Shown: one piece after another, positions 1 through 8,977 of the stretch
Layout: each line of letters opens with the position of its first letter
Position numbering within the stretch: position 1 is the first letter of the stretch
From: Chromera velia
Taxonomy: Eukaryota > Sar > Chromeraceae
DNA: 22,325 bases
Assembly: GCA_018398765.1 (NCBI GenBank)
Contig: JAHBMJ010000199.1
Span: 32,895-55,219, forward strand
Reading direction: 5' to 3'
Notes under the pieces: model-generated
What the model saw: the letters and a program-made list of their open reading frames with translations, nothing else
The model's database searches: none
Told to the model about the DNA's origin: nothing
Program-made: the position numbers and the translations under genes

Positions 1-96
1 GTTATGTGATAATTCGAGAAAACACCGTCACTGGCTAGGTCAATGGCCCATCGACTCTGCGCCTAGGTCTACGCCACACACCGGCAATCATCATAC

Positions 97-378
97 TCAA
101 TGAATAAAGGAATTGAGGCAGTTAAAGCCGGTGAGCACACCACTTGGGGCCGTCTTGGGCTCTGGCCACCTGCGGGACATAATTGTCACAAAGAGTCTGA
201 AGGATTCTAGCTCAAATTGAGCGGAAGCCTTGTCTCGTAAAATTAAAGCGAGCTGGTCAAAGTTGTCATTTGAAAGACCGAGACGAAATGACAAGATTGG
301 GCGAGTGCTTTTCGGTTCTTGTATGTTCCCTCGTGCTAGATCGAGCCCATCATATCTTTTCTCTGCATCGTTCTGTCT
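97..378 (-). other. Protein-like open stretch, possible terminal exon
   Basis: The minus strand is open for about 93 codons from an upstream TAG (379-381) to a TGA at 97-99. The composition looks protein-like, mixing hydrophobic and charged residues, for example DNFDQLALILRDKASAQFEL. There is no ATG at the upstream end, so if it is real it would be a last exon or a gene fragment. I recognise no family, and no clear splice acceptor was established. The upstream third lies beside a pyrimidine-rich tract on the plus strand, which can lengthen antisense frames by chance. It could equally be a spurious open frame. Confidence 0.22.
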
Positions 379-384
379 CTACCT

Positions 385-452
385 CCCTTACTCCCTCACT
401 CCCTTCCTCCATCCCTTCATTCCTTCCTTCGTTCGTTCAATCTTTCCCTCCT
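385..452 (+). repeat. Pyrimidine-rich CCTT/CCCT low-complexity tract
   Basis: This is a run of degenerate TCCCT, TTCC and TTCG words with almost no purines. Short frames crossing it translate to Ser/Pro/Phe-rich nonsense. It may be degenerate microsatellite or a pyrimidine-rich noncoding tract. No gene is supported here. Confidence 0.7.
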
Positions 453-630
453 AAGGCTTACTAAGGCTTCAGAATCAAAGTTCAGATGAATGAAAGTTCC
501 CTGCAGAAATAAAAGAAATCCCCCCTCCTTCTCTCTCTTTCGTACATGAGGCTTCTCGTATGCATGTCGTACGTCGGATATGACACTAATCGATACTAAT
601 CGGCCGTCTGCCTTCGTCTTTTTTCAGACT

Positions 631-654
631 GAGACTCGAGTCTCTTTATAAAGG
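631..654 (+). promoter_or_regulatory. 14-bp perfect palindrome abutting a TATA-like box
   Basis: GAGACTCGAGTCTC (631-644) is a perfect palindrome with an XhoI-like CTCGAG core. TTTATAAAGG follows it directly (TATAAA at 647-652). A TATA box next to a dyad-symmetric site would suit a plus-strand core promoter with a dimeric factor site. The first ATG downstream (690) opens only a short frame, and the 953-1312 gene lies on the opposite strand, so no transcript is assigned. Function is inferred from sequence shape only. Confidence 0.25.
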
Positions 655-952
655 TCAAGCCCCTTCTACTATGTATCTTGTCTCAAGTCATGTCAGCTTC
701 GACTGAAAAGCCGGCAGCAATTTTCAACGCGCACCACCCCACATAACAATGCCCAGACTTCTGCATACACGAATTGCCGCTGGGCACTCTCGAGATAAGT
801 GCCGAATCGACCCCCAACAATGCACTTACCACCATGTGTGCATGCCCGTGCTTCACAGATGTGTCAGAGACATGGACATGGATATCCTCGCCCGAACCAA
901 AGCAGACAGTAGCCAAGAGTAGACGGTTGAAGATGCATATGAAGAAGTTGGC

Positions 953-1312
953 TCACGCGCAAGTGATGCTTGCGAAGCAATCACAGGCCCCGTGGTTTTC
1001 TGGATTGCAAATAGTCCCAGACGAGATGACCTTTGTCACTCTTTCCGAGCAAGGACCTTCCTTCAGAAAACTGGAGGCAAACGATGATGATCCGTTCCGA
1101 CGTCTGCAATAAGCGTCAGCCGCACTCTGTCCACAGCCAGCCGCCCAGCGGTAACACCAGTCGAGCCTAATCCCGTCGACTCGAGGGCGGGTGATGTACT
1201 GGAGAGAGCGCTTGGGTGCCTCTGAAACTTCTGAGGCCACTGGAGCCGTCATCCCAGTTGCATGCAAACAGATCGCAAAGAGGGTAAAGAACTGTACAAC
1301 CCAGCAAGACAT
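953..1312 (-). CDS. Small secreted cysteine-rich protein
   Basis: This is a complete 119-residue single-exon frame beginning at an ATG. Residues 1 to about 27 look like a signal peptide, with hydrophobic core VVQFFTLFAICLHA, so the product is probably exported or enters the secretory pathway. The mature part has eight cysteines (53, 60, 69, 88, 102, 110, 112, 118), enough for four disulfides. The arrangement around DWCYRWAAGCGQSAADAYCR and then ICN...CDCFASITC resembles, from memory, uncharacterised small proteins carrying a W-x-x-x-CGxxAADAFC block and an IC...C.xF..I.C ending. No catalytic residue is known, so I give no function. The plus strand over the same bases is also partly open, but it lacks a signal peptide or any family pattern. 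No splice site is needed and no TATA box is evident upstream. The stop is a TGA, and the frame stays open for about 89 more codons beyond it. Confidence 0.7.
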   Translation of the reverse strand: MSCWVVQFFTLFAICLHATGMTAPVASEVSEAPKRSLQYITRPRVDGIRLDWCYRWAAGCGQSAADAYCRRRNGSSSFASSFLKEGPCSERVTKVISSGTICNPENHGACDCFASITCA

Positions 1313-1520
1313 TCTTCAATGAATCTTGAGACTTGTGATCTGGCTGGATTAGACACGTGGGCTCAGTGCACACAGATCTGAATGTGGAGGAGAGGTCCTG
1401 ACAATTGATGACAGTCACAATGTCACTCGGGAGCTGTAGCCACTAAGGAGTTGAAGCAGATTGAACTTGACTGATAATAATTCATTTTCTTTCCTCAAGT
1501 CAAAATTTTCTTTCATGAAA

Positions 1521-1530
1521 TCATATTGCA
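1521..1530. repeat. Left target-site duplication (TCATATTGCA)
   Basis: This perfect 10-bp word directly precedes the 15-base T run that is the poly(A) tail of the minus-strand retroelement. The same word recurs at 3037-3046, at the element's other end. A target-site duplication is what target-primed reverse transcription leaves behind. Confidence 0.65.
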
Positions 1531-2259
1531 TTTTTTTTTTTTTTTAATATATATTTTACGGGATGCACCCAACCACTTGGGTGAGTGCCTCGGGGGGGTC
1601 CGCTAATGATGATTGAGGTTTTTGTTATTATTTGTTATGCATGCTGCGATCCGCTAATTGATGCACACCATCTGGGGCTTGGGCATGTCTAAGTTGTGTG
1701 CTGCAATGCGGCGGGGGCCACGGCAGCGAAGTATGCTTTTCGGGACCGCGCGCGCGTCATATATCTCTTTAGTGTCTCTCTGGTCCTTTGTCAGGCCAGT
1801 ATGCATCTTACCTAGGCATAGGTCCTGTCCGTCTATTATGGCTAATCTGTTACAATCGCAAGCCCCTCAGACTAGGCCGCTGCACCTAGCTTATACTACT
1901 CCACGGTGGATAAAAATTAATACCTTTCATTCTCCATATGTTCACGTAGTTAACTTTGTCTATTTATGGATAAGCGTTGTGGTCTTCCTTTTCCCTTCCC
2001 TAACTTCTTCTTCAATAGGTTCCTTAGTCAGTTAAAAAAAATTGTTTCTTCTCAACATTTCTTTATTAAACCTTTTCTTTACATCCATAAATTCTTTTGC
2101 ACGTTTAGCGGCTTTTAGTTCTTTTGTCATGTTTCTTCAATCTGATGTTGTCTGGCTCTTCTCTCCGTTTGTATCTTTTCTATCTCTTAAACATCAAAGT
2201 GGTTTTTCTCTTTCTTTCAATTCTCTTGCAAGCGCCCCTGCTGGCTCCCCCCTCTTCTT

Positions 2260-2889
2260 TTACTCTTTTTTCTCTGCAAGGCCCACGTAGGCTGAAAACT
2301 CCTTCCCAAGCAGCATCTCTATAACCTGTGTACCGCGTGCACCGCGGCTTGCCTGAACAGATGCTAAAATTGTAGATGCTGCTACTTTCTGAACCGCTAC
2401 TGACAACGTTTTCCACCACCTGTCAGCAATTTTCTGACGTGCTAACGCATCATTCATCTTCCCCAACCTTTCTGTAACCTGTTTCACCATCTCTTTCACG
2501 AACCTCACTATCCCCCCCCCAGGCCTTCCGTAGGTCTCAAAAACCAAAGGGATAAAACGAATGCCCACAGCTCTGCAGACATCATCATAGTGGGTGTGTT
2601 TCTTCCCCTCCTTCTCTCTAGCTGTAACCCCTACTTTCTTGGCGTTTCTGTGCAGGCGGGTTGTATCCTGGATTGGGTGGATCAGAGCCACATCCCCTAG
2701 AACGGAGTCCCCATTTGGCATCATCGTATATGCATGTGCAACTTTGTGTAAGTTACTTAAGGGGCACGCATGCGTAAAGTAATTAAGGCATGCATGTATG
2801 ATCGCGGCTCCGTTCGAGTTGCTTGAGGGACACATTTTAAAACTTGGGCGACACTGACCGTGACGGAGATAGAACCGATCCCCCCCCAA
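2260..2889 (-). pseudogene. C-terminal part of a retrotransposon RT polyprotein, nuclease-like domain
   Basis: About 209 codons are open, with no ATG at the upstream end, so this is a truncated frame. Residues 20-42 hold a loose Cys/His cluster (C20, H32, C34, H40, C42) that may be the remains of a zinc knuckle. Next comes GDVALIHPIQDT (65-76), then KEGKKHTHYDDVCRAVG (93-109), RFIPLVFETYGRPG (111-124) and RWWKTLSVAVQK (157-168). This order matches the region after the reverse-transcriptase domain in many protist and animal non-LTR elements, which resembles a restriction-like (PD-(D/E)XK) endonuclease used to nick the target. The Asp in GDVALIHP fits a catalytic position, but the usual PD pair is not clear (MMPNGD). 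Family assignment is from memory of the motif pattern. Runs of C at 2512-2520 and 2879-2887 are possible slippage sites. Confidence 0.62.
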
Positions 2890-3008
2890 AAATGAAAAAA
2901 TGCGTTATGCGAGTGTGTGCGATCTCAGGGCCTCTCGGCTGATCTCAGCAGAGCTGAGCTGCCCCCCGAGGCGATTTTGTGGTCGTTTTTGTTAGATGCA
3001 AATAAATG

Positions 3009-3036
3009 CTAGGCCTGCCTAGGGGCCTAAGCCTAG
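3009..3036. repeat. CTAGGC palindrome at the 5' edge of the retroelement
   Basis: CTAGGC-CT-GCCTAG (3009-3022) is an inverted repeat with 6-bp arms. A second partial copy (CTAGGGGCC then TAAGCCTAG) follows up to the junction with the right-hand target-site duplication. It may be part of the element or a rearranged 5' junction. Confidence 0.5.
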
Positions 3037-3046
3037 TCATATTGCA
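3037..3046. repeat. Right target-site duplication (TCATATTGCA)
   Basis: This is an exact copy of 1521-1530 at the 5' end of the minus-strand element. It merges with a TGCATGCA palindrome (3043-3050). A given 10-mer is expected about 0.02 times in this length, so placement exactly opposite the poly(A) tail is meaningful, though TGCA-type words are common here. Confidence 0.62.
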
Positions 3047-3335
3047 TGCATTGAATGCGCGGGGGTCGCTGCGTGCGCCTCGCGGCTCGGATCGCCGCGC
3101 GCGCGCCCCCGCGCGTGCATGTACGGCCGCTGCCACGCTCGAAGCGGTTGACTTGCCACGTGAAGCACTGTTGAAGCACATTCAAGCCCGACAAAGCAAC
3201 GACGCCTCAAACAGCAGTCGCCGTGAGTTGCTTGTGTGGGAATGTGCTATAGGGAGAACCTGTTCGAAACGTTTGAGCCAGGCAGTGTGAGTTGACACGT
3301 CTCTCGATCTAGCTCTCCTACGTGCACTTAATTCA
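3047..3335 (+). other. GC-rich leader upstream of the 467-residue gene
   Basis: A strongly GC-rich patch (3056-3130, with CGCGCGCG runs) is followed by a frame in the same register as the downstream gene that ends at a TGA (3288-3290). The frame therefore does not simply extend the gene. It could be the 5' untranslated region or a CpG-type promoter for the 3336 gene. No TATA box was found. Confidence 0.35.
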
Positions 3336-4739
3336 ATGATGGGGGCCCGATGCACCAGAGACATTAATACGGAGCCGAAAGACGCAGACGGAAAGACCCT
3401 ACGGGCTGCCGTCGTGAGTCTGGCCAAAGCTGCGAGTGAGCTAGAAGCTTTCCTCTTGGCCAGCAGGGAAGATGTGGAAGGTGATGAGTTGAGCAAGAGG
3501 GCGCAGATTGAAACGCCCAGGACAGATGTTGCCCTTCAAGAGGAGACGGAGGAATATCTTCGTCAGGCAGTTAGAGAGGCTTTGGAGACTTTCAAAGAGG
3601 CCTCAGTTGACGACGGTAAGATTGTTGACTTCTCTGCCACAGAGAAGCTGAAGGAGGACGAGAGAAGGCAGGTTGTTGCTGAGCTGTGTCTGGCTCTGCT
3701 CAGATCCGCTGCCTATTGTGCGGTTGGCCCCCACGATGGCATTTCTCTTCTGCACATGGCAAGTTACCTTGTGTGCTCTGTGGGTGCTGATGAGAACCTT
3801 TTGACCCGACAGAATGCCGAACTTGGCTCTGTGGGTGCTGATGAGAACCTTTTGACCGGACAGAATGCCGAACTTGGCTCTGTGGGTGCTGATGAGAACC
3901 TTTTGACCCGACAGAATGCCGAACTTGTGCTAAAGTTTATTGAGAATATTGCAGTTCGCACAGTGCCTGAGTTGGCGGTGGAGTTGTTGGTTGGATCGTC
4001 AGATCAGACATTGTGTCCTCCCTCCATGACTTTTCTGTCCCGACACCTCGACCTCCTCGCATCATGGAGAAAGACCCACCCCCGTGTGATGCACATGATC
4101 ACGTTGGGGAACGGAATGTTGCGTGAGCTCTTGCTGATGCTCGTTGACGAGGAGATCTTATTCCTCCACTGGGATGAGACGAAGGGCGGGTTTGATTTTG
4201 GGCAGAGGGTCAGATGGAGGGGGTTGTTCTCAAATGCGGACATGCGACTGCAGGCTCAGCAGTTCTTCCCGTCCCAGATGAGACCGGGCGGATTCATGGA
4301 GATGATGTGTTGGACTGCGGTGAAACAGCCGCAGCACCTTTCGGGTGCTCAGCTGATGCGGTCTGCGCACCGCGTGTGGGGAGAGGGTATTCCCAACGAC
4401 ATCGCGTCTTTTGAGGAATGCGGGAAGGTGGTCGTGTTCTTCAAAGGAGCCGTCGAAAGAATCGAGAACGGAGCCCACACATTCCCCGCCATTCGCTCGT
4501 TGGCAGAGGCCGTGGGGTCTCCCCTGAACGAGAAGGCTCTCGTCTCTCTGAAGGGTCGGATGGTCGAGGCAAGCGATGAGGTGTTCGCTAGCTCGTTGGA
4601 ACATCAGATGGAGAGGGGGGGGTCGGACGACCTTCTGAAACCGTTGGTTGATATGGCAAGGAAGGCGGCCAGGCTGCAGGGGGGGGTTCGAGGAAAGATT
4701 GTTCACGTCGTGCAGTCGTCTGATGTTGACCTCGCTTGA
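3336..4739 (+). CDS. Unknown 467-residue protein with a 17-residue triple repeat
   Basis: This is the longest intact non-repetitive reading frame in the window and needs no intron. It starts at the first of two adjacent in-frame ATGs, 45 bases after an in-frame TGA, and ends in TGA. I see no signal peptide or clear membrane segment, so it is probably cytosolic or nuclear. The N-terminal third (residues 20-130) is rich in Ala, Glu, Leu and Lys and looks helical. Residues 148-198 are three tandem copies of SVGADENLLTRQNAELG, the middle one with Gly for Arg. The remainder is mixed helical sequence with scattered Trp and His (for example FLHWDETKGGFDFGQRVRWR), and I recognise no domain. Two runs of eight G (4615-4622, 4679-4686) lie in the last 130 bases. 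Composition is more GC-rich and codon-like than the flanks, supporting a real gene. Function is unknown. Confidence 0.72.
   Translation: MMGARCTRDINTEPKDADGKTLRAAVVSLAKAASELEAFLLASREDVEGDELSKRAQIETPRTDVALQEETEEYLRQAVREALETFKEASVDDGKIVDFSATEKLKEDERRQVVAELCLALLRSAAYCAVGPHDGISLLHMASYLVCSVGADENLLTRQNAELGSVGADENLLTGQNAELGSVGADENLLTRQNAELVLKFIENIAVRTVPELAVELLVGSSDQTLCPPSMTFLSRHLDLLASWRKTHPRVMHMITLGNGMLRELLLMLVDEEILFLHWDETKGGFDFGQRVRWRGLFSNADMRLQAQQFFPSQMRPGGFMEMMCWTAVKQPQHLSGAQLMRSAHRVWGEGIPNDIASFEECGKVVVFFKGAVERIENGAHTFPAIRSLAEAVGSPLNEKALVSLKGRMVEASDEVFASSLEHQMERGGSDDLLKPLVDMARKAARLQGGVRGKIVHVVQSSDVDLA
3777..3929 (+). repeat. Three tandem 51-bp in-frame repeats
   Basis: Copies lie at 3777-3827, 3828-3878 and 3879-3929. 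They differ by one C-to-G change in copy 2 (Arg to Gly) and by the last codon of copy 3. Near-identity at DNA level points to recent expansion. The 51-bp unit keeps the reading frame, adding 17 residues per copy. Confidence 0.95.
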
Positions 4740-5160
4740 TTGATTCAGGGAGGGGGTGTTTGGTTTGACGACTGACGCTGCTGAGGGGGTGTTGTGTGAT
4801 TAGGATGTGCTGCTGCGTACTGTTGGGATCTGCATGCAACATTAAAGTTCAAGGAGGTGCTGGCTATGTACATATCTATATGGAGGGAGGGAGAGAAAGA
4901 GAGAGAGAGGTTCCGATCGAGTCATTTACTGCTTGACCGCTCCTTACGTTGTCCTTCCCCCCTTCGTTTCTTCCTTCCCCTAGTCCCTTCCTCTCTGCAT
5001 GTATGCATGCAACAGTCAAGCGAAGAGAAGATTTGGGGGTGGGGGGGGATTCCTGCGACCCGGAGGAATGAAAATGAAACAAGAGAGAAAACAAGCGTGC
5101 ACAAGAGAGAGAAGGGGGGGGGAAGAGAGAAAGCAAAAAATGAAGTAGAAAAGAAATGAG
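4740..5160 (+). other. 3' flank of the 467-residue gene, purine-rich low complexity
   Basis: TGCATGCA occurs at 4831-4838 and 5004-5011. A polyadenylation-like ATTAAAG lies at about 4840. GA-rich tracts (4877-4910, 5075-5158) open long but meaningless frames on both strands. I see no gene. Confidence 0.45.
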
Positions 5161-6120
5161 CGTACTGGCTCAGGACAGGTCAAGACTGCGACTGCAGGAA
5201 GGAAGGAAGGAAGGAATGGGTGTTTTGGGTACCTTCTTTTTTATCCCCACAGGTACAATCTGTCTGTTTTTGTTGTCTGTGAGTGGTCAAAGAGTGTGTG
5301 TACGAGTTACGATAGAGTTGGGTTGAGATTATTCATACTGTATGTATGGATGCGTGGATGCGAATGGTATGGTATCGGTGCGCGTGTTTTATTCGAGCCG
5401 ACAGGTCGCTTACAGCTGACTGTCTCCATTGTCTGCAAGAAGGAGGAAAGGAAGGAGAGGTAAGCAGCAGTTTGAGAAAAGTTCGGTGATCGCGAGGAAA
5501 GATATAGTCATGCAGACCTGAGGGATCTTCTTTAAGCTAAGTCAGCAGGGATTGCAATGATGCTTCCTCCTGCCAGCCAAGTTTTTGAGTGACGAGTGAT
5601 GTTCACCTTTTTCATTCTTGTTTCTTTTCTGAGCCTTGTTGTGCTGCTACGTGTGTCACACTCGTTCCTTCTTTTATGACATCGCGGTCTTGTTGCTGTT
5701 GGTGCTACGTGATTCATGCTAAGCTTTGGCTGACCTCAGCGACTCTCGATGGATTTGGGCACGCGGGCGGCAAGGATGCAACTGAGGTAAGGAAACGGTA
5801 CGAACGAGTCGACATCTCTGATCGAGTCTGTCCTGAGTTGTTATGTCTGTGTGTGTACGTGCAAGCCTGTGTGTCGTGTTTTTGACGATGAGCCTGTCCC
5901 GAATTGTGTTGGGTTCCGCCGGTTGTTTTTTTCGAACTGACTTGACGTTTGATTGCCGATCAGATTGAGTGCTATTTGGGACGGGTGCGTGCGTGTTCGA
6001 TTTCAAATCTTTTCTGCTGGAACGTGCATGACTCCGAACCTAGCTCCGAACGTTTTTTCTACCGTGGTTAGGTGTTGCTGCTGTGTGAGCTAGTGTGTGA
6101 GCTGTTTTTAATTATTATTC
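5161..6120 (+). other. GT-rich noncoding stretch with a GGAA repeat
   Basis: It holds a (GGAA)n run at 5196-5216 and GT-rich sequence. One exon-like island at about 5738-5786 lies between an acceptor-like gctgacctcag and a donor-like GAG|GTAAGG, but its translation matches nothing known. Otherwise I see nothing here. Confidence 0.4.
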
Positions 6121-7090
6121 AGTAAGTCCTCTTTAATACTCATCATGGCTAGTGAGATATGACTCCCCACTGTGATTAGCAAAGATACTAAGAAAATGAT
6201 CTTCTCTAAATTCTAGTCTAAATTACTACAAAATTCGTTCTTCTAAATTCCTTTAGATTCCTCTAGATTCTAACTCTTTAAATTACTCTAAATTCTTAAT
6301 TGTCTAAATTCTTAATTGTTTTAATGACATTCTTCTAAATTTTTAGGCAACGCGCATGCTGCTCGTGAGCTCACCAAGCAAGCACTTCAGGGGATCTCGT
6401 GTTTAGCCTTATCTCTAGAGTTGAGTGATTGATGATTTCTGGCATAAACATGGGCTGCTGGGAGCACAGCTCCACTCTAGCAAAGCCAACTTCATTCATT
6501 CATTCACGTAAAAAAAATAAATAAGTAAATTTAGGCTAAAACCTGAATTACTAGTAGTTTTTTTATTTTTTTAATATAATAATTTTTTATTTTTGTGCGT
6601 CAGCCGGGCTTTGAGCTTCGTATTTGAAGTGTCTGGTTCAAAAAAATAAATTAAAAAAAAAAGTAAAAGTGATTTTGGGCAATTATAACTTTTTTTATTT
6701 TCTTACGTATAGGGAGCCTAGCTAAATTTCTTGGTCTTAATTTGCGGTCTGGAAAAATAAGTTTTAGAATCGAAAGTGATTTTGAAAATGTTTTTTCCTT
6801 TTGGGAGCACTTGCAATAAAAAAATAATATTAAAAAAAATTAATGACACATCTATTTTTTTTTTCTATTTACGGCGCCTAGATCGGACTAAATCGGACAG
6901 TATATTCTATAATTTTTCATATTTTCTTACCTACCGATAAAACCATCTATACTTTAACCTAGACTTTGACATAGCATGGCATAGCATAGCATAGGCTACA
7001 TAGTATTGATGTATATTGATGTTCTGGGTTTTGCATAATTAAAAATGTATACACAGATAAGATTTAATCTAGGGTTCAATACCTACAAAA
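6121..7090. other. AT-rich noncoding block with degenerate TCTAAATTC repeats
   Basis: Between 6205 and 6341 the word TCTAAATTC and close variants (TTTAGATTC, TCTAGATTC, TTTAAATTA) recur about nine times at irregular 10-31 base spacing. The rest is A/T homopolymer-rich. A short CATAG repeat lies at 6969-6994. No coding potential was seen on either strand. Confidence 0.5.
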
Positions 7091-7360
7091 TCGTGCACAC
7101 ATGCAGCCTGAGGGACATTGCCCTCGAGATTTAATGAATCTAGGGGCATTCAAAGAAGAAACAGCCAGTAAATCATTCACAACCCCCCCCAACAGTTTTT
7201 TTCTGCTCGATTCTGCTCTTGTCTCAATTGATCTCATCAGAGCGAAAGCCATGGATCAGGGTGCCAAAAAGAAAAGTACGATCGGTATAAGCAACGGAAG
7301 GAACAACTGCAATTAGAAATATCGGAGGACAGATCCCCTTCTCCCTCCAGCTCAGTTTTC
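7091..7360. other. No recognisable feature
   Basis: A short plus-strand frame (7101-7316) has no recognisable domain and ends just before a simple repeat. I do not support it as a gene. Confidence 0.3.
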
Positions 7361-7421
7361 CTTCTTCTCTTCTCTTCTCTTCTCTTTTCTTCTCTTCTCT
7401 TCTCTTCTCTTCTCTTCTTTT
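7361..7421 (+). repeat. (TTCTC)n pentanucleotide microsatellite
   Basis: About twelve TTCTC units with one TTTTC interruption. Its complement translates as an Arg/Glu/Lys string, which explains the overlapping minus-strand frames of charged low-complexity sequence. Confidence 0.93.
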
Positions 7422-8904
7422 TGAAGACACGGCAGAGAAAGTATGCCAAGTTGTTTGCTTAACCTGCATAAAACGATGCAACAAAAGGAAGGGGAAGGTT
7501 CTACCATTATTATGAAGCACAACAGCCTCCAAGATACATGTGGAGAACCTGGCTCCCCGAATCCCTCAATTTGACCTATATATATACCTTCACTTGCATG
7601 CAATCTCCTATCTAATCCCCCATGCAACCACCTCTTTCCCACTTTCCTTCTCTCTAGCCCCTCACTCTAGAAAAAACCCTCTCAGGCACTCTTGCGACTT
7701 CAACGATGACATCTATCTGTACAGACATATGTAGATCTGGTATGGATGGTAATATTAATATAACATGCACTTATGAGTTAAATGTAAAAATCTTTCGGGG
7801 CCTCTTTGGTTGTTCATGCATGTGGATGTCGCCTCGGAGGGCAAAGCAGACGGACTTACCACACGTACTCTTGAGAGGTGTGTATCTCTATTTTTGTGAC
7901 AAAACAACGTAACATTTTTTCTGCCGGAACGCGTAGGGGGTCTGAACTAAACAGATACCGAGGCCCTGGGCCCCGGCATCCTTTATACATGACTTCAAAA
8001 TATTAAATTATTAATACGATGTTTCTGAACAGTTACTATAGTCTTCTTTTCACTTCTCACATGCTTATTAAAGGGGTCGATCGAAAAGCGGAGTTTTTTT
8101 ATGGCAGAAAAAGGTTCCTTGTCATGGAGCCGTCTGACAGACTTTGCATCAGAAAGACAAACATTTTCACTGAAATTATCAATATAATACCGATATACTC
8201 CAAGAGTAGTTGAGTAAGTTCTGTGAGTTCTTCCCTCATGCCCTGAATAATTTCAAAGGGCTCAAAAAAAGAGAATAACCAGTGGACCTTCGTACCTAAT
8301 GAAATCTCTGTTTGTCTGAGTGATCCAAAGAACACCTAACTATAAATTTGATTTCAATGTGCGTGGAATCGGGTTTTTCTTCCCCGCCAAGTATTACCCT
8401 CGACTTCTGTAGTCGCACTTCTGTAGTCGCCCCTCACCGCCGCCTAGCATTGCCACCCCCGACCGCCCGGGGCGCTTCCCCACCAAGTATTATTACCCTC
8501 GGCAGCACGTACACGTATACACGCTTCCACCACATCTGATCTTCACATTCGTAAACAGGATTATCATAGTATTAGAGGGCGCCGGAAGGCAGTAGATTAG
8601 AAAGTGAAGACGGCGCCAATGCAAAAATTCTAAGAGGGACAGACAAACTCATTCTGACAAATCCCCGTTCTTCAAACTCTTACGCAGTTTCACCGTTTCC
8701 TTTTTCTCTCGTTTCTCTTTCACGTTGCCTTGAAGTTCGTTTCCCTTGAAGCGAGATGGAAAAACAAAGCGTCTCCCATACCTCCGTGGTCTTAAAACAA
8801 AGACGCAGATCGAACACCACCAACAACAAAGTGATTAAAAAGAAAAAGTTGGAACCGGCGGAAGGAAAGAGGTAGCCAACTCTGTTTCCCAACTTCGTTT
8901 CACC
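7422..8904. other. Noncoding stretch, no gene seen
   Basis: Mixed-composition sequence. TGCATGCA lies at 7595-7602. A 14-bp tandem duplication (ACTTCTGTAGTCGC, 8403-8416 and 8417-8430) sits in a GC-rich island (8390-8510) where the phrase CAAGTATTACCCTCG appears twice, the second copy with three added bases. Short frames on both strands show no family pattern. Confidence 0.4.
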
Positions 8905-8917
8905 TTCTCTTTCTCTC

Positions 8918-8974
<57 letters not shown>

Positions 8975-8977
8975 CTC
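8905..8977 (+). repeat. (CT)n microsatellite with TTTC interruptions
   Basis: This is a continuous pyrimidine CT/TTTC array. The 154-codon minus-strand frame across it (8680-9144) owes its middle to an Arg-Glu run encoded by the repeat. Confidence 0.95.

Larger units (their letters stand above)
1531..3036 (-). mobile_element. 5'-truncated LINE-type (non-LTR) retrotransposon copy
   Basis: Read on the minus strand, the element runs from 3036 to 1531. It contains the end of a reverse-transcriptase polyprotein frame (2260-2889), then about 0.7 kb of noncoding 3' region, and ends in a poly(A) tail (the T run 1531-1545 on the plus strand). The 10-bp word TCATATTGCA flanks both sides (1521-1530 and 3037-3046). 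Coding end, 3' region, tail and target-site duplication occur in the order expected of a LINE truncated at its 5' end during insertion. The catalytic reverse-transcriptase core (YADD-type) is absent, so this copy cannot move by itself. The 5' end carries a small palindrome (CTAGGCCTGCCTAG, 3009-3022). The exact 5' boundary rests on the repeat alone. Confidence 0.65.

Noticed and set aside
774-1112. 112-codon plus-strand frame
   Set aside because: It is antisense to the secreted protein gene, which has a signal peptide and a cysteine pattern.
3248-3258. CTATAGGGAGA resembling the end of a T7 promoter
   Set aside because: The upstream part of the T7 promoter is missing, and a short chance match or residual cloning sequence cannot be told apart. 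It has no role in this context.
3777-3929. Tandem repeats as a possible CRISPR array
   Set aside because: The 51-bp units are contiguous without spacers, in frame in a coding sequence, and in eukaryotic-type DNA.
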